Part shown: positions 17,189 through 25,372 of the stretch, in pieces
How the letters are laid out: every line of letters starts with the position of its first letter
Position numbering within the stretch: position 1 is the first letter of the stretch
Source: CAZUSO01 sp964622775
Lineage (GTDB): Bacteria > Bacteroidota > Bacteroidia > Chitinophagales > Chitinophagaceae
Direction of reading: 5' to 3'
Assembly (NCBI GenBank): GCA_964622775.1
Contig: CAZUSO010000001.1
Coordinates: 90,828-154,827, forward strand
DNA: 64,000 bases
The notes under the pieces: generated by a model
What the model was told of the DNA's origin: nothing
The model's input: the letters and a program-made list of their open reading frames with translations, nothing else
The model's database searches: none
Position numbers and translations under genes: made by a program

Positions 17189-18805
17189 ATGCAGGAATTC
17201 GGTCATAAAAACCTCCAAGCCGACCTGGCCTCCATAGGCTTGAATGTCGCAACCGCTCACTGGAATCTTTCCCCGGAAGCGCTGACTCAAAAATCTATTG
17301 AATTAGGACAAGGTGAGTTAAATGATGCCGGCGCACTTTGTGTCAGTACCGGAAAATTCACCGGCCGTTCTCCAAAGGACAAGTTTACCGTGAAAGATGC
17401 TATTACGGAGTACTCCGTTGACTGGGGCGATATCAATATTCCCATTGCGCCGGAAACTTTTGACAAGTTATACGACAAGGTATGTGCTTATTTTAACGGT
17501 AAGGAAGTATGGGTGCGCGATTCCTATGCCTGTGCTGATCCTAAGTTTCGTCTGAACATCAGGGTAGTAAACGAAGCGCCCTGGGCCAACCTCTTTTGCT
17601 ACGACTTATTCCTCCGCCCTACGGAAGAAGAAGTAAAGACACAGCAACCCGACTGGCTGATCCTTCAGGCTCCGGGCTTTCTTGCTGACCCGGCTGTGGA
17701 CGGAACCCGCCAGGGTAACTTTACAATGATAAATTTTACCCGTAAGATTGTATTAATCGGTGGCAGCGCCTATACCGGTGAAATTAAGAAGGGCATTTTC
17801 GGGGTGCTAAATTTTATTTTACCTCATGAACATAAAGTACTATCCATGCACTGTTCCGCTAATGAAGGCAAGGATAAAGATGTGACGTTGTTTTTCGGCC
17901 TGAGCGGAACCGGTAAGACTACCCTGAGCGCTGATCCCGATCGTGCTCTTATTGGTGATGACGAGCATGGCTGGGCCGACGGCTCCGTATTCAATTTCGA
18001 AGGAGGCTGCTATGCTAAATGTATTGATCTGAGTGCTGAGAAAGAGCCGCAGATATTTGCGGCTATTAAACCCGGAGCCATTCTGGAAAATATTACATTC
18101 CATCCCGATACAAAAACAGTTAATTACGCCGATGGCAGCGTTACGGAAAATACCCGCGCTGCCTATCCGATTTATCATATCGAAAATGCAAAAACACCTT
18201 CTTACGGCGGTGATCCCAAAAATATTTTCTTCCTGACCTGTGATGCCTTTGGCATCCTGCCTCCGATTTCCAAATTGACGAAAGCGCAGGCCATGTATCA
18301 TTTTATCAGCGGATATACGGCAAAGGTTGCCGGTACTGAAGTTGGCGTTACCGAACCCCAGACTACCTTTTCTGCCTGTTTCGGCAAGGTATTCCTGCCG
18401 CTGCATCCCACAAAATATGCGGAGCTTTTGGGTAAGAAATTAGAAGCGCATCCCGATGTGAATGTTTGGCTGGTGAATACCGGCTGGAGCGGCGGCGCTT
18501 ATGGCACCGGCAAAAGGATGAGCCTGAAACATACCCGGTCTATGATTACTGCGGCGATGAACGGTGCGTTGAGTCAGGTAGAATATGTTGCCCATCCGGT
18601 TTTTGGCGTGCTGATGCCAACCTCCTGTCCCAATGTGCCGGCAGAAATTCTCAATCCCCGCGATACCTGGGAAAATAAAGATGCTTACGATCAGAAAGCT
18701 AATGAGCTGGCCGGATTATTCGTCCGGAATTTTGCGCAATATGCTGCCGAAGCCAATGCCGAAATTTTAAGCGCAGCGCCTAAGGCATCCAAAGTGGAAG
18801 CGTAA
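17189..18805 (+). CDS. pckA: phosphoenolpyruvate carboxykinase (ATP)
   Basis: Gluconeogenic enzyme that converts oxaloacetate and ATP to phosphoenolpyruvate, CO2 and ADP. From 17189 the protein has 538 residues, the usual PckA length. It carries FTGRSPKDKFTV near residue 50, the kinase-1a loop GLSGTGKTTLSAD at about 237-249, the metal-binding IGDDEHGW and FEGGCYAK just after, and NTGWSGGAYGTGKRM at about 430-444. The TAATTTTG promoter at 17148-17155 supports this start over the ATG at 17114. An intrinsic terminator follows. All active-site loops are present. Confidence 0.96.
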   Translation: MQEFGHKNLQADLASIGLNVATAHWNLSPEALTQKSIELGQGELNDAGALCVSTGKFTGRSPKDKFTVKDAITEYSVDWGDINIPIAPETFDKLYDKVCAYFNGKEVWVRDSYACADPKFRLNIRVVNEAPWANLFCYDLFLRPTEEEVKTQQPDWLILQAPGFLADPAVDGTRQGNFTMINFTRKIVLIGGSAYTGEIKKGIFGVLNFILPHEHKVLSMHCSANEGKDKDVTLFFGLSGTGKTTLSADPDRALIGDDEHGWADGSVFNFEGGCYAKCIDLSAEKEPQIFAAIKPGAILENITFHPDTKTVNYADGSVTENTRAAYPIYHIENAKTPSYGGDPKNIFFLTCDAFGILPPISKLTKAQAMYHFISGYTAKVAGTEVGVTEPQTTFSACFGKVFLPLHPTKYAELLGKKLEAHPDVNVWLVNTGWSGGAYGTGKRMSLKHTRSMITAAMNGALSQVEYVAHPVFGVLMPTSCPNVPAEILNPRDTWENKDAYDQKANELAGLFVRNFAQYAAEANAEILSAAPKASKVEA

Positions 18806-18828
18806 GCATAAACAATGAAATAATATAT

Positions 18829-18860
18829 AAAAAAATCGCCCGGATTCCGGGCGATTTTTT
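18829..18860 (+). terminator. intrinsic terminator after pckA
   Basis: A GC-rich stem (ATCGCCCGG / CCGGGCGAT with a 3-base ATT loop) flanked by an A-run on the left and six T on the right. It lies about 25 bp after the pckA stop and, being symmetrical, could work in both directions. Confidence 0.88.
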
Positions 18861-18898
18861 ATTGCTGCGGAAAAGCGACAAGGCCGGAGGAGATTTAT

Positions 18899-18906
18899 TA
18901 CTTTTG
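18899..18906 (+). promoter_or_regulatory. -7 promoter element of the transketolase gene (TACTTTTG)
   Basis: An exact TAnnTTTG element 20 bp before the ATG at 18926, just past the pckA terminator. It shows that transketolase is transcribed separately from pckA, with a leader of only about 14 bases. Confidence 0.6.
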
Positions 18907-18925
18907 CCAAAAATTGCTTCAAAAA

Positions 18926-19768
18926 ATGGAATTGCAACAACTGAAAGAAATGGCTACGCAGGTGCGTCGCGATATTGTCCGCATGGTTCATGGTGCCCAA
19001 AGCGGGCATCCCGGAGGCTCCCTGGGTTGTACGGAGTTTTTTGTAGCGCTGTATTTTAAATTGATGCAAAGGAAGCCCGATTTCCGGATGGACGGTATTG
19101 ATGAAGATCTTTTCTTTTTATCCAACGGGCATATTTCCCCCGTTTTTTATAGTGTATTAGCACGCAGCGGATATTTTCCGGTAGAAGAGCTGGCTACTTT
19201 CCGGAGCATCAATACACGGCTACAGGGACACCCTACCACTCATGAACATCTTCCCGGCGTTCGGGTGGCCAGCGGTTCTTTGGGACAGGGAATGAGTGTG
19301 GCCATCGGTGCGGCATTAGCCAAACGCCTGAATAAAGATGCGCATATCGTTTATTCTCTGCATGGCGACGGAGAATTGCAGGAGGGGCAAAACTGGGAAG
19401 CCATGATGTTTGCAGCGCACCATAAAGTAGATAACCTGATTGCCACCATTGACTATAACGGACAGCAGATTGACGGCCCGACCAGTTTTGTGATGAGTCT
19501 CGGCGACCTGAAATCCAAATTTCTGGCTTTTGGCTGGGAGGTAGTTGATTTAATAAATGGTAACGACATGGCCGGAGTTATTAATGCCCTGGAAGAAGCC
19601 CGAAGCCGGAACGGCAAAGGGAAACCGGTTTGTGTACTGATGCATACCGTAATGGGGAAAGGGGTGTCCTTTATGGAGGGCACACACGAATGGCATGGCA
19701 TTGCACCCGGCGATACCCAGTTGGCGCAGGCTCTGGAAGAGCTTCCCGTTACATTGGGTGATTATTAG
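18926..19768 (+). CDS. transketolase, N-terminal (thiamine-diphosphate-binding) half
   Basis: 280 residues covering only the N-terminal PP domain of transketolase: QSGHPGGSLGCTEF, LFFLSNGHISPVFY, the thiamine-diphosphate motif beginning HGDGELQEGQNWEA and ending in IDYNGQQ, and HTVMGKGVSFMEG. It stops cleanly with TAG after LGDY, where split-type N-subunits normally end. A functional enzyme of the pentose phosphate pathway needs a C-terminal (pyrimidine/transketolase_C) subunit, usually encoded immediately downstream. Here a noncoding stretch and an AT-rich accessory block follow instead. The ATG at 18926 is chosen over a TTG at 18914. Confidence 0.92.
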   Translation: MELQQLKEMATQVRRDIVRMVHGAQSGHPGGSLGCTEFFVALYFKLMQRKPDFRMDGIDEDLFFLSNGHISPVFYSVLARSGYFPVEELATFRSINTRLQGHPTTHEHLPGVRVASGSLGQGMSVAIGAALAKRLNKDAHIVYSLHGDGELQEGQNWEAMMFAAHHKVDNLIATIDYNGQQIDGPTSFVMSLGDLKSKFLAFGWEVVDLINGNDMAGVINALEEARSRNGKGKPVCVLMHTVMGKGVSFMEGTHEWHGIAPGDTQLAQALEELPVTLGDY

Positions 19769-20187
19769 GACATAAAATAGTCGGGCTCCGTACGCTATTC
19801 TGCAGAATGTTAAACGCATTTGGAAGTATAGTAAACAGGATTTATTATCCCGGATAATCAACAGAGCACGCACTTGAAAGCACCTGCACCCGAAAGCGAA
19901 GGTATATGTGTAATCCATTCAACTACAATAAAATTTCCAGGCTGCCTTATTGAAAAGCTCAAAGTTGTTTTGTTGGGAAGTCCAAGTATTTCAAATAACG
20001 TTTTCTAATTGTCGCATATCGGTTTCGCGGGGTTGCTCTACCATTGCCTATAATGGTTTCAGGATTTGCGTTCGCACGGGATAGAAGCCTGAACGTTCAA
20101 CCCTGCACCAACGTTAATAAAAAGCGCTAATGTTCAATTTACCCCGTCCGCCCGCCTGACGCAGAACGTATTATCGGTTCGTTGTTA
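19769..20187. other. gene-free stretch at the left edge of the accessory block
   Basis: About 420 bp without a credible gene. It contains the perfect palindrome TGAACGTTCA at 20090-20099, followed by the related words CCAACGTT and GCGCTAATGTTC within 45 bp. These repeated GTT/AAC-type words look like a recombination-site or interspersed-repeat remnant rather than a promoter. No trace of a transketolase C-terminal half was found in any frame. Confidence 0.5.
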
Positions 20188-20766
20188 TTATCTGTCCACC
20201 GTATAATTCAGTTCAGTTACCCCACAGTTAAATTGTCGGGTAGTAGTCGAGAGCTTTAGTTTTATTTTGGCTTTGATGTCCACAAACAATGGAACGCCTC
20301 GTCCAAGAATGATTGGATTCACAAATAGCCAGTATCCGTCAATTAAGTCCAGTTGAATAAGTGAATGTGTTGCTGTCGGACTGCCAAAAAGCAAGATGTC
20401 CTTCCCGCTATTGCGGGATTCTTTTATTTCATTTATTCTGTCCGAAAGATTGTCCTTAATAATTGTTGTGTTGATTAAACCCTCGTCTTTCATTGTTTTT
20501 GACAAAACAACCTTGTGCACGTTGTTATACCACTTTGAATGTTCAATGTCGTGCCTGGTCGCCGTCGGCTTGTCTCCTGCGGCAGGCCAGTAATTTTCCA
20601 TCATCTGATAAGTTACTCGTCCATATAATGCTGTGTCGCCCCGGCTTATCCGCTTACCGACATAATCAAAAATTTCTTCGTCAACTTTAATCCAGTCCAT
20701 TTCTCCGCTCGGTCCTGCTACAAATCCGTCAAGCGATATGTGCATAAATGAAATTATTTTTCTCAT
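20188..20766 (-). CDS. dihydrofolate reductase-family protein (RibD C-terminal-like)
   Basis: 192 residues: KIISFMHISLDGFVAGP at the N-terminus, LYGRVTYQMMENYWP at about residues 48-62, GKDILLFGSPT at about 122-132 and INPIILGRGVPLF-like VNPIILGRGVP near 150. These are the NADPH-binding features of the RibD_C/DHFR-like reductases, widespread small proteins whose substrates are usually unknown. It is not the folate enzyme FolA by length or motif. It lies 22 bp after the DUF1801 gene on the same strand, in AT-rich DNA typical of the block. Confidence 0.85.
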   Translation of the reverse strand: MRKIISFMHISLDGFVAGPSGEMDWIKVDEEIFDYVGKRISRGDTALYGRVTYQMMENYWPAAGDKPTATRHDIEHSKWYNNVHKVVLSKTMKDEGLINTTIIKDNLSDRINEIKESRNSGKDILLFGSPTATHSLIQLDLIDGYWLFVNPIILGRGVPLFVDIKAKIKLKLSTTTRQFNCGVTELNYTVDR

Positions 20767-20788
20767 ACGGTTCTTCTTTTATTGTTGT

Positions 20789-21223
20789 CTATGGTTTGTT
20801 ATTGGTCTGCTCAACACCATCTCGTATTGCTGCTTCAAGTATATCCATATTTATATCTTTCAGTGTTTTGAACTTAATACAATATCCTGTTACACTTGCC
20901 TTGCCTAATTGCTTACCATATGTTTGAGGTAAGTATGTCTTGTCCTTGAGACCAATAATATAGACCGAGATTCCGGTTGTGTTTGGACTGATACCAATTT
21001 GATAAAACTCCTTGGTTTTTCCGTCGGCATATTTTATGGTTTGCGTTCCATAGCCAATGTTAGGATTGGTAACAATTTTACCTTTTTCGTCTTTGCCGTC
21101 TAAGAACCATAATTTACATTTCGGCAATGCTTGAAGCATACATTTGTGCAACACTTCAATGTCAGCACGTTTGGGTTCGGGTTGGCTCTCAATATATTTT
21201 TTGATTTGTTCTTGTATGTTCAT
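20789..21223 (-). CDS. DUF1801 domain protein
   Basis: 144 residues. The motif order is IESQPEPKRADIEVLHKCM at the N-terminus, then KLWFLDGKDEKGK, an aromatic centre (NIGYGTQTIKYADGKTKEF), GLKDKTYLPQTYG and a C-terminal CIKFKTLKDINMDILEAAI. This is the DUF1801 fold (YdhG/YjhX-like), a small cytoplasmic single-domain protein of unknown function. It is probably co-transcribed with the downstream DHFR-like gene. Both lie outside the repeat-bracketed five-gene operon but share its strand and base composition. Confidence 0.8.
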   Translation of the reverse strand: MNIQEQIKKYIESQPEPKRADIEVLHKCMLQALPKCKLWFLDGKDEKGKIVTNPNIGYGTQTIKYADGKTKEFYQIGISPNTTGISVYIIGLKDKTYLPQTYGKQLGKASVTGYCIKFKTLKDINMDILEAAIRDGVEQTNNKP

Positions 21224-21590
21224 ATAAAATTATGTTTTTAGTTGGCCAATTTGTTTTTGTATCATTTTCTTTTTGTGGCTGTCTTGCGTAGATGAAGTGT
21301 CTTTGTCAGATACCGCTTCCCTTGTTGGTGTCAATATGTTTGTATAATTCTGCTAATAGAATGAAAAATGATTTGTTTTTAACCCCCGTTTTTTAAGTTT
21401 CTTCTATGGCTGATAAATTTCAGTAAATTTTTGAGAATGTCCAAATTGCAGAGCGAAGATTTTGAGCCTTTACCCTTCGGTTAGTGTTCCGCCACCAATC
21501 AACACGTTTCAGCAGTAAAACAGCTCCCTGTATTGCTATACAATGAAATATCATCGCATGGATTTTCATACAGTACCCTGCTGTTTTAAT
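21224..21590. other. gene-free stretch beside repeat copy B
   Basis: About 370 bp with no supported gene. At 21479-21508 it holds a GGTTAGTGTTCCGCCACCAATCAACACG-like segment (words GTTAGTGTT and CCGCCACCAATCA) that resembles, in opposite orientation, the right part of the flanking repeat elements. It may be a third, partial copy. Confidence 0.4.
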
Positions 21591-21692
21591 GCAAAAGCCG
21601 GAATGTCCATAATAATCCGATTCAGGCTCATTGAAGTTTGGCTTGTGGTTGGTGACGGAATAACCACGGGAGAACCCCCAGCCAACACAAGG
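21591..21692. repeat. direct repeat B of the cassette-flanking element
   Basis: 102 bp that align over their whole length with 25373-25479, in the same orientation and roughly 75-80% identical by eye. Shared words are GCAAAA, CCGGAAT, ATAATCCGATT, GGCTTGTG, CGGAATA and AACACAAGG. Inside each copy the right half is an imperfect inverted repeat: here GCTTGTGGTTGG pairs with CCAACACAAG around a ~30 base spacer. The copy lies about 50 bp beyond the stop codon of the AraC gene. Confidence 0.75.
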
Positions 21693-21745
21693 TGCTTTCT
21701 TCTACGGAATGTTTCGGTCGTTCTTCTTTCTGCCTGACTGTGTCT

Positions 21746-22699
21746 TTATGAAGTCTTTTCTGATTGTCTGCGGAAATCGGTTGGTGTAAGTCCTGTGTAT
21801 TTCTTAAACATTCTTCCGAAATAAGAAGGGTCTTCAATGCCTAACCCATAGCTGACTTCGCTGATTGTCAAACAACTTTGATAAAGCAAAACTTTGGCTT
21901 CTAATACAATCAGTTCGTCTATCCACTGCCTTGACGATTTCCCTGTTACGGTTTTTACAGATTTTGTCAGATGATTTGGACTAACGTTCAAGATAGCGGC
22001 ATAGTCAGCTACCGATTGATTTGTCTTGTAGTTAGCTGTAATTAATTCCCTGAACTTGTCAGTCAGATAAATTGTTGGTGAAATACTTTTTGAGGTTTCT
22101 GTTTGATAATGTTGTTTAATTTCTAAAAGGATAGTAAATAAATAACTTTGAATTAAATCTTCATTGTTTCCCTTTTGGTTTTCTTCCACTATTCGATTGA
22201 ACAATTGTGTGAGATTTGCAACCGTTTTTTTGTCAATTCTAATGACCGGGTTTGAAACGTTTCTCAAAAATTCAAATTCATTGATGAGATGAAGATTGAT
22301 AAATTTCTTTATTAAAACAGAAGCGTCAAAATGGCAATAAAATCCTTTGGCATTTTCTGAAATGTAGTCAATGGTTGTGATTTGATTGGCAGGTAAAAAG
22401 AAAACGCTGTTTTTATTGACTTCAAAACTATCTAAACCTAAACTTCTTTTGATTGTTCCTTCTATCAATAAAATACATTCGTGAGTTGTGCTTCTGTGTG
22501 GTGGTGTGGGTAACCGCAGATATTGACAAGTGCTTTCTACGCTTCGGACGAAGAAAAAATTAAAGTTGGGAACAGATAAATCTACTCCCTGATTTGTCCT
22601 GAAATAGTTGCTTTTAAACTGTTCAGGATATAATGTCGGTATAACTGCTCGTTTTTCCAATAATGCAAGTTTACTTATTATATTCTCGTACAAATGCAA
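21746..22699 (-). CDS. AraC-family transcriptional regulator
   Basis: 317 residues. The N-terminal ~200 residues resemble a cupin-type effector domain (HECILLIEGTIKRSLG, NSVFFLPANQITTIDY). The C-terminal pair of helix-turn-helix units is clear: VADYAAILNVSPNHLTKSV, and then LTISEVSYGLGIEDPSYFG followed by RMFKKYTGLTPTDFR. Its start overlaps the end of the HAD gene by 29 bp, so it is the last gene of a five-gene operon and a likely local regulator. The ligand is unknown. The DNA is clearly more AT-rich than the flanking housekeeping genes. Confidence 0.92.
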   Translation of the reverse strand: MHLYENIISKLALLEKRAVIPTLYPEQFKSNYFRTNQGVDLSVPNFNFFFVRSVESTCQYLRLPTPPHRSTTHECILLIEGTIKRSLGLDSFEVNKNSVFFLPANQITTIDYISENAKGFYCHFDASVLIKKFINLHLINEFEFLRNVSNPVIRIDKKTVANLTQLFNRIVEENQKGNNEDLIQSYLFTILLEIKQHYQTETSKSISPTIYLTDKFRELITANYKTNQSVADYAAILNVSPNHLTKSVKTVTGKSSRQWIDELIVLEAKVLLYQSCLTISEVSYGLGIEDPSYFGRMFKKYTGLTPTDFRRQSEKTS

Positions 22700-23438
22700 C
22701 CAAATCCACTAAGTTATTTCCAACACCGTCCGGAATCACATCAAGTTTATCAGCGATTGCATTTAACCTGTTTACCCAAAATGTGGGATAGCCAAACCAT
22801 TTTGCACCTGCCATATCCCAACCTGCGAATGGCACAAACAGTATTTCCTCTTTTTTCAATTTTAGTTCTTCAACACCCATTTCGTAGGCAGTTGGGCTTG
22901 GTTTATAGGTTTGCTTTTTATCGGTGCTTATAATGTAGTCAAAATATTTTTCAATACCTGAATTTTGTACGCCTTGCTGTAACAATGATTCCGTCATATT
23001 GGAAAGAAAACAAATTTTCAGCTCCTGTTGCTTTAATTGTTCAAGTGATGAAACAACATCGTCCCATATAGTAAGGCTATTATACTTTGCCATAATCAGG
23101 TCTGTTGTTTGTTTGTCCGCTTCAATTTTGCAGTGTGCAAATGCAAATTCCAAAGCATCTTTTGTTACCTCTTCAAAGTTTTTGTATTGATGTCCTGCTT
23201 GTCTTAGCCATTGGTAGCCAAACTGCTTTATCAGCCATATTTCAATGAGTTGTTTGCCTTTTTCGGGATACAAGTCGTTAATGGTTTTAAATATGGGTCT
23301 TGGGTCAAAAATCGGAAAAGCGTCAAACGCAATTGCTTTAATCTTAATTTTACTTGGACGTTGTGCGTAAGATAATGACGACAGCAAAAGTCCTGCCGTA
23401 GAAAGTCCTGTTATTTTGATAAATGTTTTTCTATTCAT
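22671..23438 (-). CDS. exported haloacid-dehalogenase-type (HAD) hydrolase
   Basis: 255 residues with an N-terminal signal (MNRKTFIKITGLSTAGLLLS) of the Tat-like form seen in this phylum. A HAD core follows: motif I IAFDAFPIFD (nucleophile Asp; haloacid dehalogenases have DAYGTLFD here), motif II CFLSNMTES, the motif III lysine in QTYKPSPTAYE and motif IV FVPFAGWDMAGAKWFG. It resembles type II haloacid dehalogenases, which hydrolyse C-halogen bonds, but export is unusual and the substrate is unknown. It overlaps the AraC gene and shares the signal-peptide style of the cupin two genes upstream. Confidence 0.85.
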   Translation of the reverse strand: MNRKTFIKITGLSTAGLLLSSLSYAQRPSKIKIKAIAFDAFPIFDPRPIFKTINDLYPEKGKQLIEIWLIKQFGYQWLRQAGHQYKNFEEVTKDALEFAFAHCKIEADKQTTDLIMAKYNSLTIWDDVVSSLEQLKQQELKICFLSNMTESLLQQGVQNSGIEKYFDYIISTDKKQTYKPSPTAYEMGVEELKLKKEEILFVPFAGWDMAGAKWFGYPTFWVNRLNAIADKLDVIPDGVGNNLVDLVAFVREYNK

Positions 23439-23456
23439 CTATATTTCAAAATGGTT

Positions 23457-23747
23457 TTATCGTCTGCTTGGCTTTATATCTTTGTATTTGTCAAGAATTT
23501 GCTTAAATCTTTCCTTATCTATCGGATGCAAAATGGTTTTGTTGCTTACGGGATATTTATCTAAACGTGCTATTGGTCGTGTTGGTCGTTTTTCAAATCC
23601 ACCGCCACAATTCGGACAAACATTATGAAGAACATTCGTTACACAATCAGCACAAAAAGTACATTCAAAGGTGCAAATCATTGCTTCTTCGCTGTTGTTG
23701 GGTAATAGTTTACCGCAGTTTTCACAGTTGGGTCTTATTTCAAGCAT
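23457..23747 (-). CDS. DUF1272 small zinc-ribbon-like protein
   Basis: 96 residues. The N-terminal half carries eight cysteines in CENCGKLL, MICTFECTFCADCV and NVCPNCGGGFEKRP, the DUF1272 signature. This strongly suggests two structural zinc sites. The C-terminal tail is lysine-rich and lies beyond the usual end of the family. It sits in the middle of the operon, 18 bp upstream of the HAD gene in transcription order. No function is known. Confidence 0.85.
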   Translation of the reverse strand: MLEIRPNCENCGKLLPNNSEEAMICTFECTFCADCVTNVLHNVCPNCGGGFEKRPTRPIARLDKYPVSNKTILHPIDKERFKQILDKYKDIKPSRR

Positions 23748-23790
23748 TGTTTATCTTACTAAGATTTTTTTGGCGGATAGACAAAGTTAA

Positions 23791-24339
23791 TTATTTATTC
23801 AAAGGTTCTCCGACAAGTTCCATTCCGTATTTGTCTAACAAATTTCCCAAGCCTTTTAAATCGGGCATTTCTTTTAGTTCTGACATCTCTTTCAAAAATC
23901 CTTCAAAGTTCAGTCCGGGCGAAAGCATAAATCTTAGTTTGGACGGCTTGTTGTCTATATTTAAAAAACAATGTGGTGTTTCGGGTGGCACAATTACGAT
24001 ACTGCCGGGTTCGGCAATAAAAATATCTTCGTTTGCTTTTATCTTGTATTTTCCTTCCAATACTTCTAAAACTTCCCATTGCTTTTTGTGCGTATGAAGC
24101 GGTGTCCCGAAACCACTATCCGTAATTTCTTCAAAGATTTCAAATTCACCATTACTTTCTTTATCGGATAACTTTACGGTTATCTTCATATTCGGCAGCA
24201 GATATTCCCTGCCTTTGTTTGGTGCGATGAAAACAGGTTTGTTCTTTGGGTGAAAATTATTTGAAGCCAAAATTTTGGGTGAAATGGAAATGCCTGCCAA
24301 TCCTAAAACGCTACTCTTTATAAAATCCGTTCTGTTCAT
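23791..24339 (-). CDS. exported cupin-domain protein
   Basis: 182 residues with a signal (MNRTDFIKSSVLGLAGISI) closely parallel to that of the HAD protein. A single cupin barrel follows: metal-binding motif 1 GFGTPLHTHKKQWEVLEVLEG at about residues 75-95 and motif 2 PGSIVIVPPETPHCFLN at about 111-127, keeping two His, a Glu-like position and the second-motif His. Cupins of this type bind a metal and act on or sense small molecules. It lies 4 bp after the NAD(P)-binding gene, so translation of the two is probably coupled. Confidence 0.85.
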   Translation of the reverse strand: MNRTDFIKSSVLGLAGISISPKILASNNFHPKNKPVFIAPNKGREYLLPNMKITVKLSDKESNGEFEIFEEITDSGFGTPLHTHKKQWEVLEVLEGKYKIKANEDIFIAEPGSIVIVPPETPHCFLNIDNKPSKLRFMLSPGLNFEGFLKEMSELKEMPDLKGLGNLLDKYGMELVGEPLNK

Positions 24340-24342
24340 CTG

Positions 24343-25245
24343 TCATAAATTTATTTGTTTACAATACCGCATTACCGAATCCTTTACAGTAGGCACATCT
24401 CCAAAGTATTTTTGTTGAAGTGATGTATCGGCTATGTATTGACCTGTAAAAAAATAATCAAACATCTTTTTTAAGTCGCTCATCGTTGGTTTGAATATAC
24501 CAACAATTGAAAAAACTGTTCCGATAACAGCCCAAGGGATTGCGCTTGCTTTAATTTGCTTTCCCGTGTATTCCGATGCGAATTTTGCAAGCATTTCGGT
24601 ATTCATCGGCTCGTTCATTCCAATATCTATTTTGCCCAAAGGAATAGTATCGTCAGTAGCAGCAACGGCTAAGTAATTGGCTAAATCTTCGGTCAGAATA
24701 TTTGTCCATTTAATGCTTGTTGACCCAAGCACTTTTAAATGTCCTTTGTGTAGTCCTTTTGCATAGATGTCTGTTTTCGGGTCTTGGTCGAGAAAAGCAC
24801 CGGGTCGTAATGCAACATAAGGCACTTTCATTTTGTCCATATAATCCTCAATAAGTTTCTTTTGCCAAAAGTGAGGAACAGATTTAGCCTTGTCGGCAGT
24901 AAGAATACTTGTAAAAACAAAGCGTTGAATTTTTGCTTTTTTTAAAGCGTCAATGAGATTTTTGTTTCCGATGTCGTCCACACTTTTTAAACTGTCTCCT
25001 TTTTTCCTGTTAGAATAGCCGATGGCAGAAGAAATAACAACATCAACGCCTTGTAAAGCCCTTTCTATCGTTTCAGGTTTTGTAAGGTCGCCATTGCATA
25101 TTTCAATACCTGCATTTTTAAGTTCACCCGAATTTGTTGTTGGTCTTACAAGTGCTTTGATTTTTACATTTTTATCGAGTAAGTGTTTTACTACTTTTCC
25201 TCCAAGATACCCCGTTGCCCCAATGACTAAAACTGTTTTTTGCAT
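24343..25245 (-). CDS. NAD(P)H-binding (NmrA/atypical SDR) protein
   Basis: 300 residues with the dinucleotide-binding loop VIGATGYLGGKVVKHLL at the N-terminus, ICNGDLTKPETIERALQGVDVVI at about 50-72, RFVFTSILTADKA at about 108-120 and VALRPGAFLD at about 145-154. The canonical YxxxK pair of classical SDRs is not kept, as is usual for NmrA/HSCARG-like members. They are NAD(P)-dependent reductases or redox-sensing proteins. It is the first gene of the five-gene operon, with repeat copy A about 130 bp upstream. Confidence 0.87.
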   Translation of the reverse strand: MQKTVLVIGATGYLGGKVVKHLLDKNVKIKALVRPTTNSGELKNAGIEICNGDLTKPETIERALQGVDVVISSAIGYSNRKKGDSLKSVDDIGNKNLIDALKKAKIQRFVFTSILTADKAKSVPHFWQKKLIEDYMDKMKVPYVALRPGAFLDQDPKTDIYAKGLHKGHLKVLGSTSIKWTNILTEDLANYLAVAATDDTIPLGKIDIGMNEPMNTEMLAKFASEYTGKQIKASAIPWAVIGTVFSIVGIFKPTMSDLKKMFDYFFTGQYIADTSLQQKYFGDVPTVKDSVMRYCKQINL

Positions 25246-25372
25246 TTCTGTCCTTTTTATACTGCAAAGGTCAAAATTGCTTTTTAAATTAAATAGGACA
25301 GAAATTGGGAATGTTCGGACTTTTCAATTATTGGTTTGTCTGTCTATTTTTCAGATAGAGCGCCATGTTGTT

